From positions 92,001 to 156,000 of the forward strand of contig JACATO010000982.1 in NCBI GenBank assembly GCA_018389105.1: a stretch of 64,000 nt of DNA, in the 5' to 3' direction. Source of the DNA: Nautilus pompilius (Eukaryota > Mollusca > Cephalopoda > Nautilida > Nautilidae). The position numbers and the translations under genes are program-made. The notes under the pieces are model-generated. The model ran no database searches, was not told where the DNA came from, and worked only from the letters and a program-made list of their open reading frames with translations. This document shows positions 60,801-63,699 of this stretch, piece after piece; within the stretch, counting starts at the first letter, position 1, and each line of letters opens with the position of its first letter.

Positions 60801-63699
60801 GCCTCATGACATTAGGTGAAATGTGTGCATTTTATTAGGAATTTTGTTTTGTTTATTATATATATATATATTTTTTTTTTTTCCAGCACTGTCCAGTTTT
60901 TCCTGAAACTTGGATGCCGAGAGCACGTTCCTGTGAATCCAGGCACTCCACCAATCTTTCTTCAGTTCTCGAATAATAATGGGATTACATGGATAACTTT
61001 CGAACAATTTGACTTTTCAAGTGACAGTAACAATCCCAACTACCTGGCTCTGCACCTGCCTGAAAATGCACGAACCAACTCCACGCAACTTCGGTGGTGG
61101 CAGCCAAGCCTAGATGGAACCTACCTGGAAGACTGGGCGATTGACCAGGTGGGTTAAGTACACACACACACAAGCACGCATGCACGCACACGCACACACA
61201 TGCATGTACAACTTTTTTTTTTGCTTCCATCTTTCAGCATAAGTTTCACCAGGTTTCCTTGCAGTAGCATCATCACATACATTTTTAATGAGCTTTAGAC
61301 AAATAGGCACATGTGCTGAAATAATGATCCTAATTAATTACTGAAAAAAACACTACTTAGATAAATCTGTAATTTTATTAGTGCAAACTACAGTACCCTG
61401 GCATAAGAATTTGGAAACCTATTATTACAGTATGCTAGTTTGTTGAGGAGAATGGCAAATAAAAGCAAGTAGCAGAGTGAAATTTTCTATGTTGATACTT
61501 GGTCAAGCCACCTTTTGCAGCATTGAGGAGCCTCAACCCTGTTTTGCTTTGAATCAGTGAGATTTTGTATCTTGGTCTGGTCCAGTTTTCCCCACATTCA
61601 TGTGAAAGTTTCCCTTAATTCCATCATATTGGTGGTACCTGAACTGGTTGTGATTTGCTGACAATCCAAATGACCTAACATGTGCTTTATTCGTATCAGG
61701 GTTTTGGGATAGTGAGTGGGGAAGCCTCTTCCAGACTGGTCTCATGGCAGCAGCCTGAAGAATCCAGCCACTGAATTCAGTATGTCTTGTTGATACAATG
61801 GTATGAATTGTCTTTCCAACAAAATTGAGATTTCCTTCATCAAGTACCAATTCTGTTTTCCCAACATGCTAGATAACAGCCCATATACCAGAATGGACTG
61901 AAGATTTTGTGGTTAAATGTCTTTGTTGTTTGTGACCTACCTGGAATCATGGGAGAAGAATACACAAAACCATAATTGAGGGTCTAGACCTTTTGAAGTG
62001 CTTTAGTCATACTGGACAGAAAGCTAAACACCTTCAGCAGAGATGATAATGATGATGATGATGAAGCATTTTGTATTTGTCAGCAAAAAAAATCTTGACA
62101 TTGAATCCAGAAATGGTAGTTAATAGCACATTCTTGTTATGACATCACCGTTGAAGGTCTTCTCTGGCAATTTGCCGCAGCAGTGACATTCATCTCAGTG
62201 AAATTTGCATTAATATCAGCCACAGATCCATGAAAAATGTTGAGGTCTTTGGCAATCTTGTCAACTCTGGCAACACTCTGAATGGCCTGTAATGCATCTT
62301 TGGGTAAATAGGAGCATATCGCTGGATCTGATCTGATCTGTTTTCAGCATGGTGATAGTACACACTGGTTATCTGCTCATGTATACATCCTCACACCTGC
62401 AGCACGTGGGGTGGGGGTGAACAAATTAATTTAGCAGGGCACTATGTAATGTTGTCTCTTCCTCTACTCGTTAGTTACTCATCAGGTGACAGTGCAGTAG
62501 CCACTGAAAATAAAGTCTGCCAAGAATAGTGTTGAAACAAAAAGCTATGATAAAATTCCACATAAAAGGAAAAATAAGCCTTAGAAACATTCAGTTGCAG
62601 CTGTAGATTGTGTATAATAGATATAGCATCATTTTGGCTTAGGCTTTGGGTGTGAAGGTGTGATAAACATGAGTTGCACCAGTTGGCAGTCTGGGTGGAA
62701 AAAGTATGTTACTGAAAATGGGGGTTATGTGGAAAGTAGCATTTTATCATTTTTTTTGTTTGTTCTGGTATTTTTACGAGATGTTATAATAAAATTACAA
62801 GTTTTCCCATAATTATTTAAGGTTTCTTATTTTCATTAGGCCCTTCACATCAGGAGGCAGGAAGTTTTCAAAATGTTCCTGAAGTCCTTTTCCCCATAAC
62901 TCATCTTTTTAAAAGACAGACTATACAGCACAATTATTAATATCTCTCCCAACAAATACACACACAAAGCAAACCATTCTTTAGTGTCTGCTAGTGCCAA
63001 TAGCAAAGAAGAAGAAAAAATAAATTTATCAATTTCATCCATTTGATCTATTTTTTCTCCAGAAAAGATTTTTTTAATGTTTAATACAACTACAAAAGCA
63101 ACTGATGGCCAAACTGGGTGATGGAAACGTCTAAATTTTCTTCAAAACCACGATTACATGTATTACTAACCATCCTTGTATATCTTTTTACTCCAGTTTA
63201 TCATATCCTGTTGGCTTTGAGGCATATACTCACAATGCTTTTGTCTTTCCATGACATTGTATTGCTTCCTAAATATTGTGAACTTTTATTCTTCTTCACC
63301 ATTTTGATTGTTTTGTTTAGCTAAATCAGAGGATTTGGTAAACATGCCTGTCCTCTAGGTTAGTTTTACTTGTGGTAGCTGAACCTTTTAGGTGCCAATA
63401 ATAAAATGTATTCTCTTGATCTCTTTTTCTGCTGAGAAAGATTGTTATATTGTACACATGCAAAATGTCCTTTGCATGTTCTGTTTCCTTGTGAATATTT
63501 CACTGTCAGATGCCTCCAAATGCGCATTCAGTAACCTGGACTTCTTGTACTCTTCAGATTTATGTTGGAGGGAACATCAATGGACCTGACACCCTGCAGG
63601 ATGAACCAATGTCACCAAAGGAGTCCACATGGCTGCTGAAACCAGGTGCTGTCGTGGAGAAAGTGTGCAACTCTGAAGCTGACACTTTGCACTTCAAAG
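278..63699 (+). CDS. RELN: Reelin, 41 coding exons, 3' end outside window
   Basis: Secreted extracellular-matrix glycoprotein of the reelin family. The joined exons give 2,364 codons in one open frame: a signal peptide, a Reeler domain (about residues 20-170), an N-terminal region (170-430), then repeats built as subrepeat A, EGF, subrepeat B. Five EGF modules are present, near residues 671-702, 1028-1060, 1387-1416, 1743-1775 and 2108-2140. Asp-box motifs of the S-x-D/N-x-G-x-T-W type recur once per subrepeat, each followed by RFRWWQ-like and WAxDxxxIG strands. Collinearity with vertebrate reelin is essentially complete, and the length at this point (human about 2,360) matches. The window stops early in R6A, so R6A-R8 and the C-terminal tail are missing here by truncation, not by decay. 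Expression control cannot be read from the sequence. Exon ends rest on splice motifs, phase and family alignment; no transcript was available. Confidence 0.95.
1195..1390 (+). repeat. tRNA-derived SINE copy, with tRNA-like head
   Basis: The head has A-box-like AGTGGTAGAGTGCCGGACT and B-box-like AGTTTGAATCTTGG. A body follows with GTGGGTTTCTTTCCACATCT, a core found in several other copies in this window. It is a Pol III promoter relic, not a functional tRNA. Confidence 0.75.
2132..2209. mobile_element. Short palindromic MITE, copy 1
   Basis: Inverted arms GGAATGAAACCTGGCC and GCCAGGTTTCATTTGAACAT enclose about 28 bases. Same family as seven other copies in this window. Confidence 0.75.
2371..2409. 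repeat. TTG/TTA microsatellite
   Basis: Imperfect TTG and TTA triplets. It creates Leu and Asn runs in false ORFs on both strands. Confidence 0.85.
2651..2833. repeat. CT-rich microsatellite tract
   Basis: About 180 bases of TC repeats broken by C runs and CAT units. Explains the Ser/Leu/Pro-rich ORF on the plus strand. Confidence 0.95.
3416..3485. mobile_element. Short palindromic MITE, copy 2 (variant arms)
   Basis: Arms CATTCAGATGGAACTCGG and CTGGGTTTCATCTGAATG. Both arms share the same change from the family consensus (CAGATG / CATCTG). Confidence 0.65.
4277..4505 (+). CDS. RELN: Reelin exon 2: Reeler domain core
   Basis: Residues 70-145. Shows [16 protein letters not shown] and [12 protein letters not shown], the most conserved stretches of the Reeler domain. 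Joining the phase-1 end of exon 1 makes a Val codon, which matches the vertebrate residue. The donor is GTAAGT, leaving phase 2. Intron 2 (4506-8226) contains a SINE at 7040-7275, a MITE at 7663-7746 and a short CT repeat near 6625; the rest shows nothing I recognise. Confidence 0.92.
7040..7275 (-). repeat. tRNA-derived SINE copy, with tRNA-like head
   Basis: On the minus strand the head at the right end shows GGTTAGCCTAATGGACTGC and GGTTCAATCC. The body on the plus strand shows the shared core AGGTGTGGGAGGAAACTAGA. Confidence 0.75.
7663..7746. mobile_element. Short palindromic MITE, copy 3 (full length)
   Basis: Complete copy with TA at both ends: TACTAGAGACATTCAAAT at the left and ATTTGAACATCCCTAGTA at the right. 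This best defines the element borders. Confidence 0.8.
8227..8297 (+). CDS. RELN: Reelin exon 3: end of Reeler domain
   Basis: Residues 146-169, including [14 protein letters not shown], which matches the last strand and final cysteine of the Reeler domain. Acceptor TCTCTTAG, donor GTAAGC, phase 1 out. Intron 3 (8298-8907) has only a weak SINE-like stretch at 8385-8530. Confidence 0.9.
8385..8530 (+). repeat. Possible SINE fragment
   Basis: Begins with a tRNA-like stretch (GTGGTTGGCTAGTGGTGCAT) and ends with ATGTGGGTTTCTTCCTCC, similar to the SINE core. B box unclear. Tentative. Confidence 0.4.
8908..9013 (+). CDS. RELN: Reelin exon 4: N-terminal region, first subrepeat-like strand
   Basis: Residues 170-204. 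Carries [15 protein letters not shown], collinear with the segment that follows the Reeler domain in vertebrate reelin. The donor splits a Trp codon (TG|G). Intron 4 (9014-10516) holds a SINE core fragment at 10132-10330 and otherwise AT-rich sequence. Confidence 0.9.
10132..10330 (+). repeat. SINE core fragment, headless
   Basis: Contains CATGGGTTTCCTCTTCTCAT and TTTCTGGGTACTCTG, the same core order as the SINE near 44200. No tRNA-like head is visible. Confidence 0.6.
10517..10613 (+). CDS. RELN: Reelin exon 5: N-terminal region
   Basis: Residues 205-237, with [19 protein letters not shown], the counterpart of the vertebrate CGAIMHGNAVTFC stretch. Phase 0 out, donor GTAAGA. Intron 5 (10614-14396) is largely transposon: a mariner at 11420-12698 and a Tc1-like remnant behind it. 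Confidence 0.9.
11420..12698 (-). mobile_element. Mariner-family transposon, near full length, inactive
   Basis: Flanked by TA on both sides. Terminal inverted repeats read CGAAGTCTGTTGAAAAAGTA (left) and, reversed, CAAAGTCTGTTGAAAAAGTA (right). The 1.28 kb length is typical of mariner. The minus strand encodes a transposase in at least three frames: the HTH region with [11 protein letters not shown], then [49 protein letters not shown] and [17 protein letters not shown]. The first catalytic Asp of DD34D is Gly (ITGGETW; codon at 12055-12057). Frameshifts and a stop near 11861 also break it. It sits in reelin intron 5. Confidence 0.9.
11492..12494 (-). pseudogene. Mariner transposase pseudogene
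   Basis: Open segments 12494-12288, 12360-11959, 12049-11861 and 11770-11492 together cover the HTH and the catalytic domain, but lie in different frames. Changes of frame fall near 12330 and 12010. The second and third acidic residues are present; the first is lost. Not expected to make active protein. Confidence 0.88.
12870..13905 (+). mobile_element. Tc1-like transposon remnant
   Basis: Degenerate Tc1 transposase on the plus strand: an N-terminal HTH-like segment (12894-13172, with [13 protein letters not shown]), [11 protein letters not shown] near 13475-13520 and [17 protein letters not shown] near 13565-13620, in different frames with stops. The right end carries CCAAACTTTTGACTGGTAGT, a typical Tc1 terminal repeat. 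I could not find the left terminal repeat; the neighbouring mariner lies just upstream. Confidence 0.75.
14397..14448 (+). CDS. RELN: Reelin exon 6: 52-base exon of the N-terminal region
   Basis: Residues 238-254: [13 protein letters not shown], matching LNTTTASVLQFSI of vertebrate reelin. This is the shortest coding exon in the window and is easily missed. Acceptor CGCTTTTCAG, donor GTGAGT, in phase 0, out phase 1. Intron 6 (14449-15056) has no feature beyond small CTG and ATT runs. Confidence 0.87.
15057..15156 (+). CDS. RELN: Reelin exon 7: N-terminal region
   Basis: Residues 255-287. Contains [21 protein letters not shown], equivalent to the vertebrate strand ending WIQLEKIRAP. Donor GTTAGT, phase 2. 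Intron 7 (15157-16044) shows nothing clear; a faint SINE-like piece may sit near 15480-15570. Confidence 0.9.
16045..16309 (+). CDS. RELN: Reelin exon 8: N-terminal region with WALDNVLV strand
   Basis: Residues 288-376. Shows [23 protein letters not shown] and [12 protein letters not shown], all collinear with vertebrate reelin just before repeat 1. Ends in phase 0 at GTGAGT. Intron 8 (16310-17904) shows no recognisable element. Confidence 0.93.
17905..18056 (+). CDS. RELN: Reelin exon 9: lead-in to repeat 1
   Basis: Residues 377-426: [11 protein letters not shown] followed by a divergent [16 protein letters not shown] stretch that aligns with vertebrate EEFES. Donor GTAAGT splits a Gly codon. 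Intron 9 (18057-19081) carries a long imperfect GAT/ATG-rich tract. Confidence 0.9.
18190..18690. repeat. Degenerate GAT/ATGA-rich tract
   Basis: About 500 bases of intron 9 dominated by GATGA and AATGATGA words without a strict period; the local strand bias is purine-rich. Confidence 0.7.
19082..19233 (+). CDS. RELN: Reelin exon 10: N-terminal region, subrepeat-like strand
   Basis: Residues 427-477. Contains [20 protein letters not shown] and [13 protein letters not shown], matching vertebrate GNLRFYFVMGG. Donor GTGGGT, phase 1. Intron 10 (19234-19898) ends with a CTG repeat close to the next acceptor. Confidence 0.92.
19858..19882. repeat. CTG trinucleotide repeat
   Basis: About seven CTG units ending 17 bases before the exon 11 acceptor, close to where the branch point would be. 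Confidence 0.9.
19899..20011 (+). CDS. RELN: Reelin exon 11: N-terminal region
   Basis: Residues 478-515: [18 protein letters not shown]. The Asp box here is degenerate and lacks the Trp, as in the vertebrate equivalent. Ends phase 0 at GTGAGT. Intron 11 (20012-20927) holds a SINE core copy at 20090-20275. Confidence 0.9.
20090..20275 (-). repeat. SINE core copy, headless
   Basis: TTTAGATGTGGGAGGCGACT (plus strand) is the shared core, preceded by ATTAGCCTTGGTGACCAAGG, which is also present in the copy near 25200. Lies 80 bases after exon 11. Confidence 0.65.
20928..21151 (+). CDS. RELN: Reelin exon 12: N-terminal region into repeat 1A
   Basis: Residues 516-589. Shows [20 protein letters not shown] then [12 protein letters not shown], matching vertebrate KNHQGHNRNVWAVD and IQFSINLGCG. 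Donor GTAACT, phase 2. Intron 12 (21152-22456) contains a MITE copy near 21887. Confidence 0.93.
21887..21970. mobile_element. Short palindromic MITE, copy 4
   Basis: GGGGCGTTCAAATGAAACCA on the left, AGCTGGGTTTAATTTGCATA on the right. The right arm is more diverged. Confidence 0.7.
22457..22585 (+). CDS. RELN: Reelin exon 13: repeat 1A Asp box
   Basis: Residues 590-632. [20 protein letters not shown] is a clear Asp-box strand followed by the usual CLP motif. The donor GTAAAC splits a Gly codon. Intron 13 (22586-23962) carries a TG repeat and the palindrome at 23668-23760. Confidence 0.92.
22799..22819. repeat. TG microsatellite
   Basis: About ten TG units in intron 13. Confidence 0.85.
23668..23760. 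repeat. Palindrome enclosing a CA microsatellite
   Basis: Left arm 23668-23695 and right arm 23733-23760 are perfect inverted copies (TTTGTCTATGCAAGCAATAT plus TA repeats). The loop is a CA run. It could form a long hairpin. Confidence 0.9.
23963..24069 (+). CDS. RELN: Reelin exon 14: repeat 1A end, before EGF 1
   Basis: Residues 633-668: [25 protein letters not shown]. The exon ends at 24069 in phase 1 with a GC donor (GCAAGT). Joining to exon 15 restores VFIG, matching vertebrate VYIG. Intron 14 (24070-25004) holds a CA/CACG microsatellite. Confidence 0.88.
24788..24851. repeat. CA/CACG microsatellite
   Basis: ACACATGCACGCACGCATGC followed by about 16 CA units. Confidence 0.9.
25005..25068 (+). 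CDS. RELN: Reelin exon 15: first half of EGF 1
   Basis: Residues 669-689: [20 protein letters not shown]. Two overlapping donors exist, GTGAGT at 25065 and GTAAGT at 25069; only the second keeps the frame into CDFGFEG. Intron 15 (25069-27394) contains a SINE and an unassigned minus-strand ORF cluster. Confidence 0.9.
25195..25400 (-). repeat. SINE copy, headless
   Basis: Shares ATTAGCCTTGGTGACC and AAGCCAGTCAAGAGATACCT with the 20090 and 44200 copies. The core is degraded (GGAAGGAAACCAGACTACTT). Confidence 0.6.
25427..26047 (-). other. Unassigned minus-strand ORF cluster
   Basis: Three overlapping minus-strand ORFs (26047-25841, 25917-25732, 25708-25427) in two frames, longer and less AT-biased than nearby intron sequence. 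I do not recognise the products. A segment [16 protein letters not shown] faintly recalls the part after the integrase in Gypsy-type retrotransposons, but this is weak. Most likely a decayed mobile element. Confidence 0.3.
27395..27628 (+). CDS. RELN: Reelin exon 16: end of EGF 1 and repeat 1B
   Basis: Residues 690-767. [10 protein letters not shown] closes EGF 1; [19 protein letters not shown] opens subrepeat B, matching vertebrate CGVLASGKALVFNKDGRRQ. Donor GTTAGT, phase 2. Intron 16 (27629-28464) shows nothing. Confidence 0.94.
28465..28626 (+). CDS. RELN: Reelin exon 17: repeat 1B Asp box
   Basis: Residues 768-821: [11 protein letters not shown] then [13 protein letters not shown]. The Asp-box Ser position reads as Cys-Asn in place of the usual S-x-D/N. 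Donor GTAGGT, phase 2. Intron 17 (28627-30331) carries a MITE and a pogo-type remnant. Confidence 0.94.
28667..28747. mobile_element. Short palindromic MITE, copy 5
   Basis: ATTCAAATGAAACCTGAGGG and GGTGAGTTTCATTTGAATAT form the arms. Sits 40 bases after the exon 17 donor. Confidence 0.75.
28989..29737 (+). mobile_element. Pogo-type DNA transposon remnant
   Basis: Left end TACTGTATTTTTTGGCATAT and a related inverted right end (plus strand GACTACCCGAAAAATATGGC) bound about 750 bases. The plus strand encodes a broken DNA-binding segment ([14 protein letters not shown] and [15 protein letters not shown]) like that of pogo-family transposases. The catalytic part is missing, so it is internally deleted or decayed. 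Confidence 0.6.
29786..29828. repeat. GAT/GAC microsatellite
   Basis: About 14 GAT triplets with three GAC variants, 50 bases past the pogo-type remnant. Confidence 0.88.
30332..30571 (+). CDS. RELN: Reelin exon 18: end of repeat 1B, start of repeat 2A
   Basis: Residues 822-901. [22 protein letters not shown] is highly conserved; a divergent linker of about 45 residues follows. Donor GTTAGA, phase 2; intron 18 is only 149 bases. Confidence 0.94.
30721..31020 (+). CDS. RELN: Reelin exon 19: repeat 2A
   Basis: Residues 902-1001. [19 protein letters not shown] and [16 protein letters not shown] are almost identical in pattern to vertebrate repeat 2A. Longest coding exon here. Intron 19 (31021-31606) has a CA/TA microsatellite only. 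Confidence 0.95.
31143..31172. repeat. CA/TA microsatellite
   Basis: ACACACACAC joined to TA repeats in intron 19. Confidence 0.85.
31607..31744 (+). CDS. RELN: Reelin exon 20: repeat 2A end and first half of EGF 2
   Basis: Residues 1002-1047. [26 protein letters not shown] and [16 protein letters not shown]. The usual WAxD motif reads WSLN. Donor GTATGT, phase 2. Intron 20 (31745-33796) holds a Tc1-like remnant; 33290-33660 is GC-richer and unassigned. Confidence 0.94.
32330..33290 (-). mobile_element. Tc1-like transposon remnant
   Basis: Minus-strand reading gives [10 protein letters not shown] (the [10 protein letters not shown] region) near 32755-32785, WPGQSPD near 32665-32690, and [13 protein letters not shown] near 32555-32595, a usual Tc1 C-terminal motif. 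Frames are broken. The 195-residue plus-strand ORF here is antisense to the remnant. Confidence 0.7.
33797..33983 (+). CDS. RELN: Reelin exon 21: end of EGF 2 and repeat 2B
   Basis: Residues 1048-1110: [11 protein letters not shown], then [20 protein letters not shown] and SLYFSQ. Phase 0 out with a weak donor GTGATT. Intron 21 (33984-34524) shows nothing. Confidence 0.93.
34525..34730 (+). CDS. RELN: Reelin exon 22: repeat 2B Asp box
   Basis: Residues 1111-1178. [20 protein letters not shown] and [17 protein letters not shown] match vertebrate repeat 2B closely. Donor GTAAGG, phase 2. Intron 22 (34731-36080) is mostly a mariner remnant. Confidence 0.95.
34773..35620 (-). mobile_element. Mariner-like transposon remnant
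   Basis: Minus-strand segments give [15 protein letters not shown] near 35300-35350, with Tyr where the first catalytic Asp should be, and [18 protein letters not shown] near 35005-35070. A C-terminal tail is open at 34773-35015. No terminal repeats found. It is a different lineage from the element at 11420. Confidence 0.65.
36081..36240 (+). CDS. RELN: Reelin exon 23: repeat 2B end
   Basis: Residues 1179-1232. [26 protein letters not shown], then a short linker [13 protein letters not shown]. Vertebrate reelin carries its N-terminal cleavage site just after this position. Phase 0, GTAAGT. Intron 23 (36241-37429) shows nothing. Confidence 0.94.
37430..37600 (+). CDS. RELN: Reelin exon 24: repeat 3A
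   Basis: Residues 1233-1289: [19 protein letters not shown] and [18 protein letters not shown]. The acceptor at 37428-37429 is chosen because an upstream AG (37403) would lead straight into a stop. Phase 0. Intron 24 (37601-38310) starts with a GTT repeat. Confidence 0.92.
37620..37651. repeat. GTT microsatellite next to exon 24
   Basis: About nine TTG units starting 20 bases after the exon 24 donor. Confidence 0.9.
38311..38525 (+). CDS. RELN: Reelin exon 25: repeat 3A Asp box
   Basis: Residues 1290-1360. [31 protein letters not shown] and [11 protein letters not shown]. Phase 2, donor GTAATA. Intron 25 (38526-39329) shows nothing. Confidence 0.94.
39330..39478 (+). CDS. RELN: Reelin exon 26: repeat 3A end and most of EGF 3
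   Basis: Residues 1361-1410. [22 protein letters not shown] and [20 protein letters not shown]. Unlike EGF 1, 2 and 4, this EGF is split near its end in phase 1. Intron 26 (39479-40613) holds the C-terminal part of a pogo-type transposase. Confidence 0.94.
39853..40370 (-). mobile_element. Pogo/Tigger-type remnant, transposase C-terminus
   Basis: Left end is TA followed by CAGGCTGTCCTTGACTTATG, a Tigger-like terminus. The minus strand at 40143-40367 encodes [20 protein letters not shown] followed by a Pro/Ser/Thr-rich tail, as at the end of Tigger transposases. The N-terminal side is missing. Confidence 0.6.
40614..40821 (+). CDS. RELN: Reelin exon 27: end of EGF 3 and repeat 3B
   Basis: Residues 1411-1479. 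[39 protein letters not shown]; vertebrate repeat 3B reads KREARTVPLDTR. Phase 2, GTGAGT. Intron 27 (40822-44530, 3.7 kb) carries a MITE, a Tigger-like fragment and a SINE. Confidence 0.95.
42340..42443. mobile_element. Short palindromic MITE, copy 6 (full length)
   Basis: TACTAGGGGCATTATTAAAA at the left and CATTTGAATGCTGCTTCTAG plus TA at the right. The right TA also borders a pogo-type end. Confidence 0.72.
42444..42995 (-). mobile_element. Tigger/CENP-B-like remnant, HTH part
   Basis: Minus strand 42572-42862 encodes [35 protein letters not shown] and a [11 protein letters not shown] tail, which is the N-terminal HTH of Tigger/Jerky-type proteins. The left end TACAGGTTGAGTATCTTCAT and an inverted, weaker GGTTGATTCCTTTATC at about 42975-42990 could be termini. 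No catalytic domain, so an internally deleted copy is likely. Confidence 0.62.
44185..44380 (+). repeat. SINE copy
   Basis: GTGGGTTTCTCTGGGTACTC, TTCCCACATCTGAAAAATGA and AGGTACCTCTTGACTGACTT are the shared core in plus orientation. Confidence 0.65.
44531..44775 (+). CDS. RELN: Reelin exon 28: repeat 3B, undivided
   Basis: Residues 1480-1561. [48 protein letters not shown]. Repeats 1B, 2B and 4B are cut by an intron after the Asp box; this exon is not. The Asp-box Gly is replaced by Glu (DNEITW). A cryptic donor AAG|GTAATT lies inside the exon. Intron 28 is 164 bases. Confidence 0.94.
44940..45128 (+). CDS. RELN: Reelin exon 29: repeat 3B end, start of repeat 4A
   Basis: Residues 1562-1624. 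[20 protein letters not shown] is nearly the vertebrate QWALDDVLIGMNDSSQTGF; then [13 protein letters not shown] and [12 protein letters not shown]. Phase 1. Intron 29 (45129-46500) shows nothing. Confidence 0.95.
46501..46771 (+). CDS. RELN: Reelin exon 30: repeat 4A Asp box
   Basis: Residues 1625-1714. [39 protein letters not shown] and [12 protein letters not shown] match vertebrate repeat 4A very closely. Phase 2, GTAAGC. Intron 30 (46772-47342) shows nothing. Confidence 0.96.
47343..47483 (+). CDS. RELN: Reelin exon 31: repeat 4A end and first half of EGF 4
   Basis: Residues 1715-1761. [46 protein letters not shown]. Phase 2, GTAAGT. Intron 31 (47484-47970) has nothing notable. Confidence 0.95.
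47971..48148 (+). CDS. RELN: Reelin exon 32: end of EGF 4 and repeat 4B
   Basis: Residues 1762-1821. [49 protein letters not shown]. The donor GTGTCT is weak, but phase 0 and the next exon ([11 protein letters not shown]) fix it. Intron 32 is 331 bases, AT-rich. Confidence 0.92.
48480..48679 (+). CDS. RELN: Reelin exon 33: repeat 4B Asp box
   Basis: Residues 1822-1887. [20 protein letters not shown] and [17 protein letters not shown]. Phase 2, donor GTAAAA. Intron 33 (48680-49188) is AT-rich with no feature. Confidence 0.94.
49189..49265 (+). CDS. RELN: Reelin exon 34: repeat 4B RFRFWQ strand
   Basis: Residues 1888-1913: [20 protein letters not shown] followed by QPKHA, equivalent to vertebrate TNATRFRLWQP. 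Phase 2 in, phase 1 out. Intron 34 (49266-50399) shows nothing recognisable. Confidence 0.93.
50400..50562 (+). CDS. RELN: Reelin exon 35: repeat 4B end, start of repeat 5A
   Basis: Residues 1914-1967. [40 protein letters not shown]. An alternative AG at 50410 would run into a stop. Donor GTAAAA, phase 2. Intron 35 (50563-54002, 3.4 kb) carries an integrase-like pseudogene and a CA repeat. Confidence 0.92.
51280..52345 (+). pseudogene. Integrase-core pseudogene, KRBA2/SCAND3-like
   Basis: Broken plus-strand reading frames give [11 protein letters not shown] near 51290, then [20 protein letters not shown] near 51440-51500 (the integrase D-N-G site), then a decayed remainder. Near 52280-52330 a Cys/His-rich motif [12 protein letters not shown] resembles the tail found in KRBA2/SCAND3-type integrase proteins. 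Stops and frame changes rule out function. Family assignment is from motif memory and is moderately sure. No terminal repeats seen. Confidence 0.6.
52664..52712. repeat. CA/CACG microsatellite
   Basis: GCACGCATGCGCATGCACGC then CA repeats; contains the palindrome GCATGCGCATGC. Confidence 0.88.
54003..54117 (+). CDS. RELN: Reelin exon 36: repeat 5A
   Basis: Residues 1968-2006. [20 protein letters not shown] then [14 protein letters not shown]; vertebrate reelin has EHSITTRDLNV. Phase 0, GTAAGT. Intron 36 (54118-55955) has a small tandem repeat and a SINE. Confidence 0.93.
54964..55096. repeat. Short degenerate tandem repeat
   Basis: Four imperfect units of about 35 bases starting TTTGAAAAATATG and containing TGCATTATCT. 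Related single units reappear near 55225 and 55628. Confidence 0.6.
55395..55625 (-). repeat. tRNA-derived SINE copy, with tRNA-like head
   Basis: Minus-strand head reads TAGTCCAGTGGTTAGCC then GTCTGAATCTC. The body (plus) has CATCTTTAGATGCGAGAAAA, a variant of the core. Confidence 0.72.
55956..56176 (+). CDS. RELN: Reelin exon 37: repeat 5A Asp box and dimer cysteine
   Basis: Residues 2007-2079. [46 protein letters not shown], then LHYCG. The Cys at 56172-56174 aligns with the vertebrate cysteine that links two reelin chains. Donor GTAAGT splits the following Gly. Intron 37 (56177-56752) shows nothing. Confidence 0.94.
56753..57045 (+). CDS. RELN: Reelin exon 38: repeat 5A end, whole EGF 5, start of 5B
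   Basis: Residues 2080-2177. [38 protein letters not shown] with DEHYTGDSC. Unlike the other four EGFs, this one has no internal intron. Donor GTAAGT, phase 1. Intron 38 (57046-59691) contains two MITE copies and a purine-rich unassigned tract. Confidence 0.94.
57934..58017. mobile_element. Short palindromic MITE, copy 7
   Basis: TACTAGGGACATTCAAATGA at the left; GAGGTTTCATTCAAAATCCC at the right. Confidence 0.72.
58430..59345. other. Purine-rich unassigned tract in intron 38
   Basis: About 900 bases, richer in A and G than the rest of the intron, with short broken plus-strand ORFs. [14 protein letters not shown] near 58785-58830 faintly recalls the end of a LINE reverse transcriptase, but the rest does not. 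It may be an old repeat. Confidence 0.3.
59449..59530. mobile_element. Short palindromic MITE, copy 8
   Basis: TACCAGGGATATTTAAATGA at the left; AGTTTTATTCAAACATCCCT then TA at the right. Confidence 0.72.
59692..59848 (+). CDS. RELN: Reelin exon 39: repeat 5B
   Basis: Residues 2178-2229. [20 protein letters not shown] and [15 protein letters not shown], matching vertebrate LRMLMTRDLDLSHAR. Phase 2, GTAAGC. Intron 39 (59849-60886) holds a SINE at 60560-60805. Confidence 0.94.
60560..60805 (-). repeat. tRNA-derived SINE copy, with tRNA-like head
   Basis: Minus-strand head reads CAGTAGTTAGTCTACTGACC and GGGCTTGAATTAAATCC. The body (plus) has TTTAGATGTGGGAGAAAACC followed by AGAGCACTTGGAG. Confidence 0.75.
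60887..61148 (+). CDS. RELN: Reelin exon 40: repeat 5B, undivided
   Basis: Residues 2230-2317. [56 protein letters not shown]. Like exon 28, it lacks the intron that divides repeats 1B, 2B and 4B after the Asp box. Phase 0. Intron 40 (61149-63557) holds a CA repeat and a Tc1-like remnant. Confidence 0.95.
61155..61212. repeat. CA/CACG microsatellite
   Basis: CA repeats mixed with GCACGCATGCACGC, starting six bases after the exon 40 donor. Confidence 0.88.
61391..62447 (-). mobile_element. Probable Tc1-like remnant
   Basis: Left end TACAGTACCCTGGCATAAGA and an inverted partial match at the right (CCCTGCTAAATTAATTTG read on the minus strand) could be terminal repeats. A minus-strand [12 protein letters not shown] near 61500-61540 resembles the Tc1 C-terminal AKGGxTKY motif. 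The 98-residue ORF at 61554-61850 is not recognisable in its own frame. Confidence 0.45.
63558..63699 (+). CDS. RELN: Reelin exon 41: last exon in window, start of repeat 6A
   Basis: Residues 2318-2364. [35 protein letters not shown]; vertebrate repeat 6A has ILIGGNISGNTVLEDD and KWLLHPGG. Ends phase 1 at GTAAGC, so the gene continues beyond the window. The lysines known to contact ApoER2 in vertebrate R6 fall at or after this point and cannot be judged. Bases 63700-64000 are intron. Confidence 0.94.
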
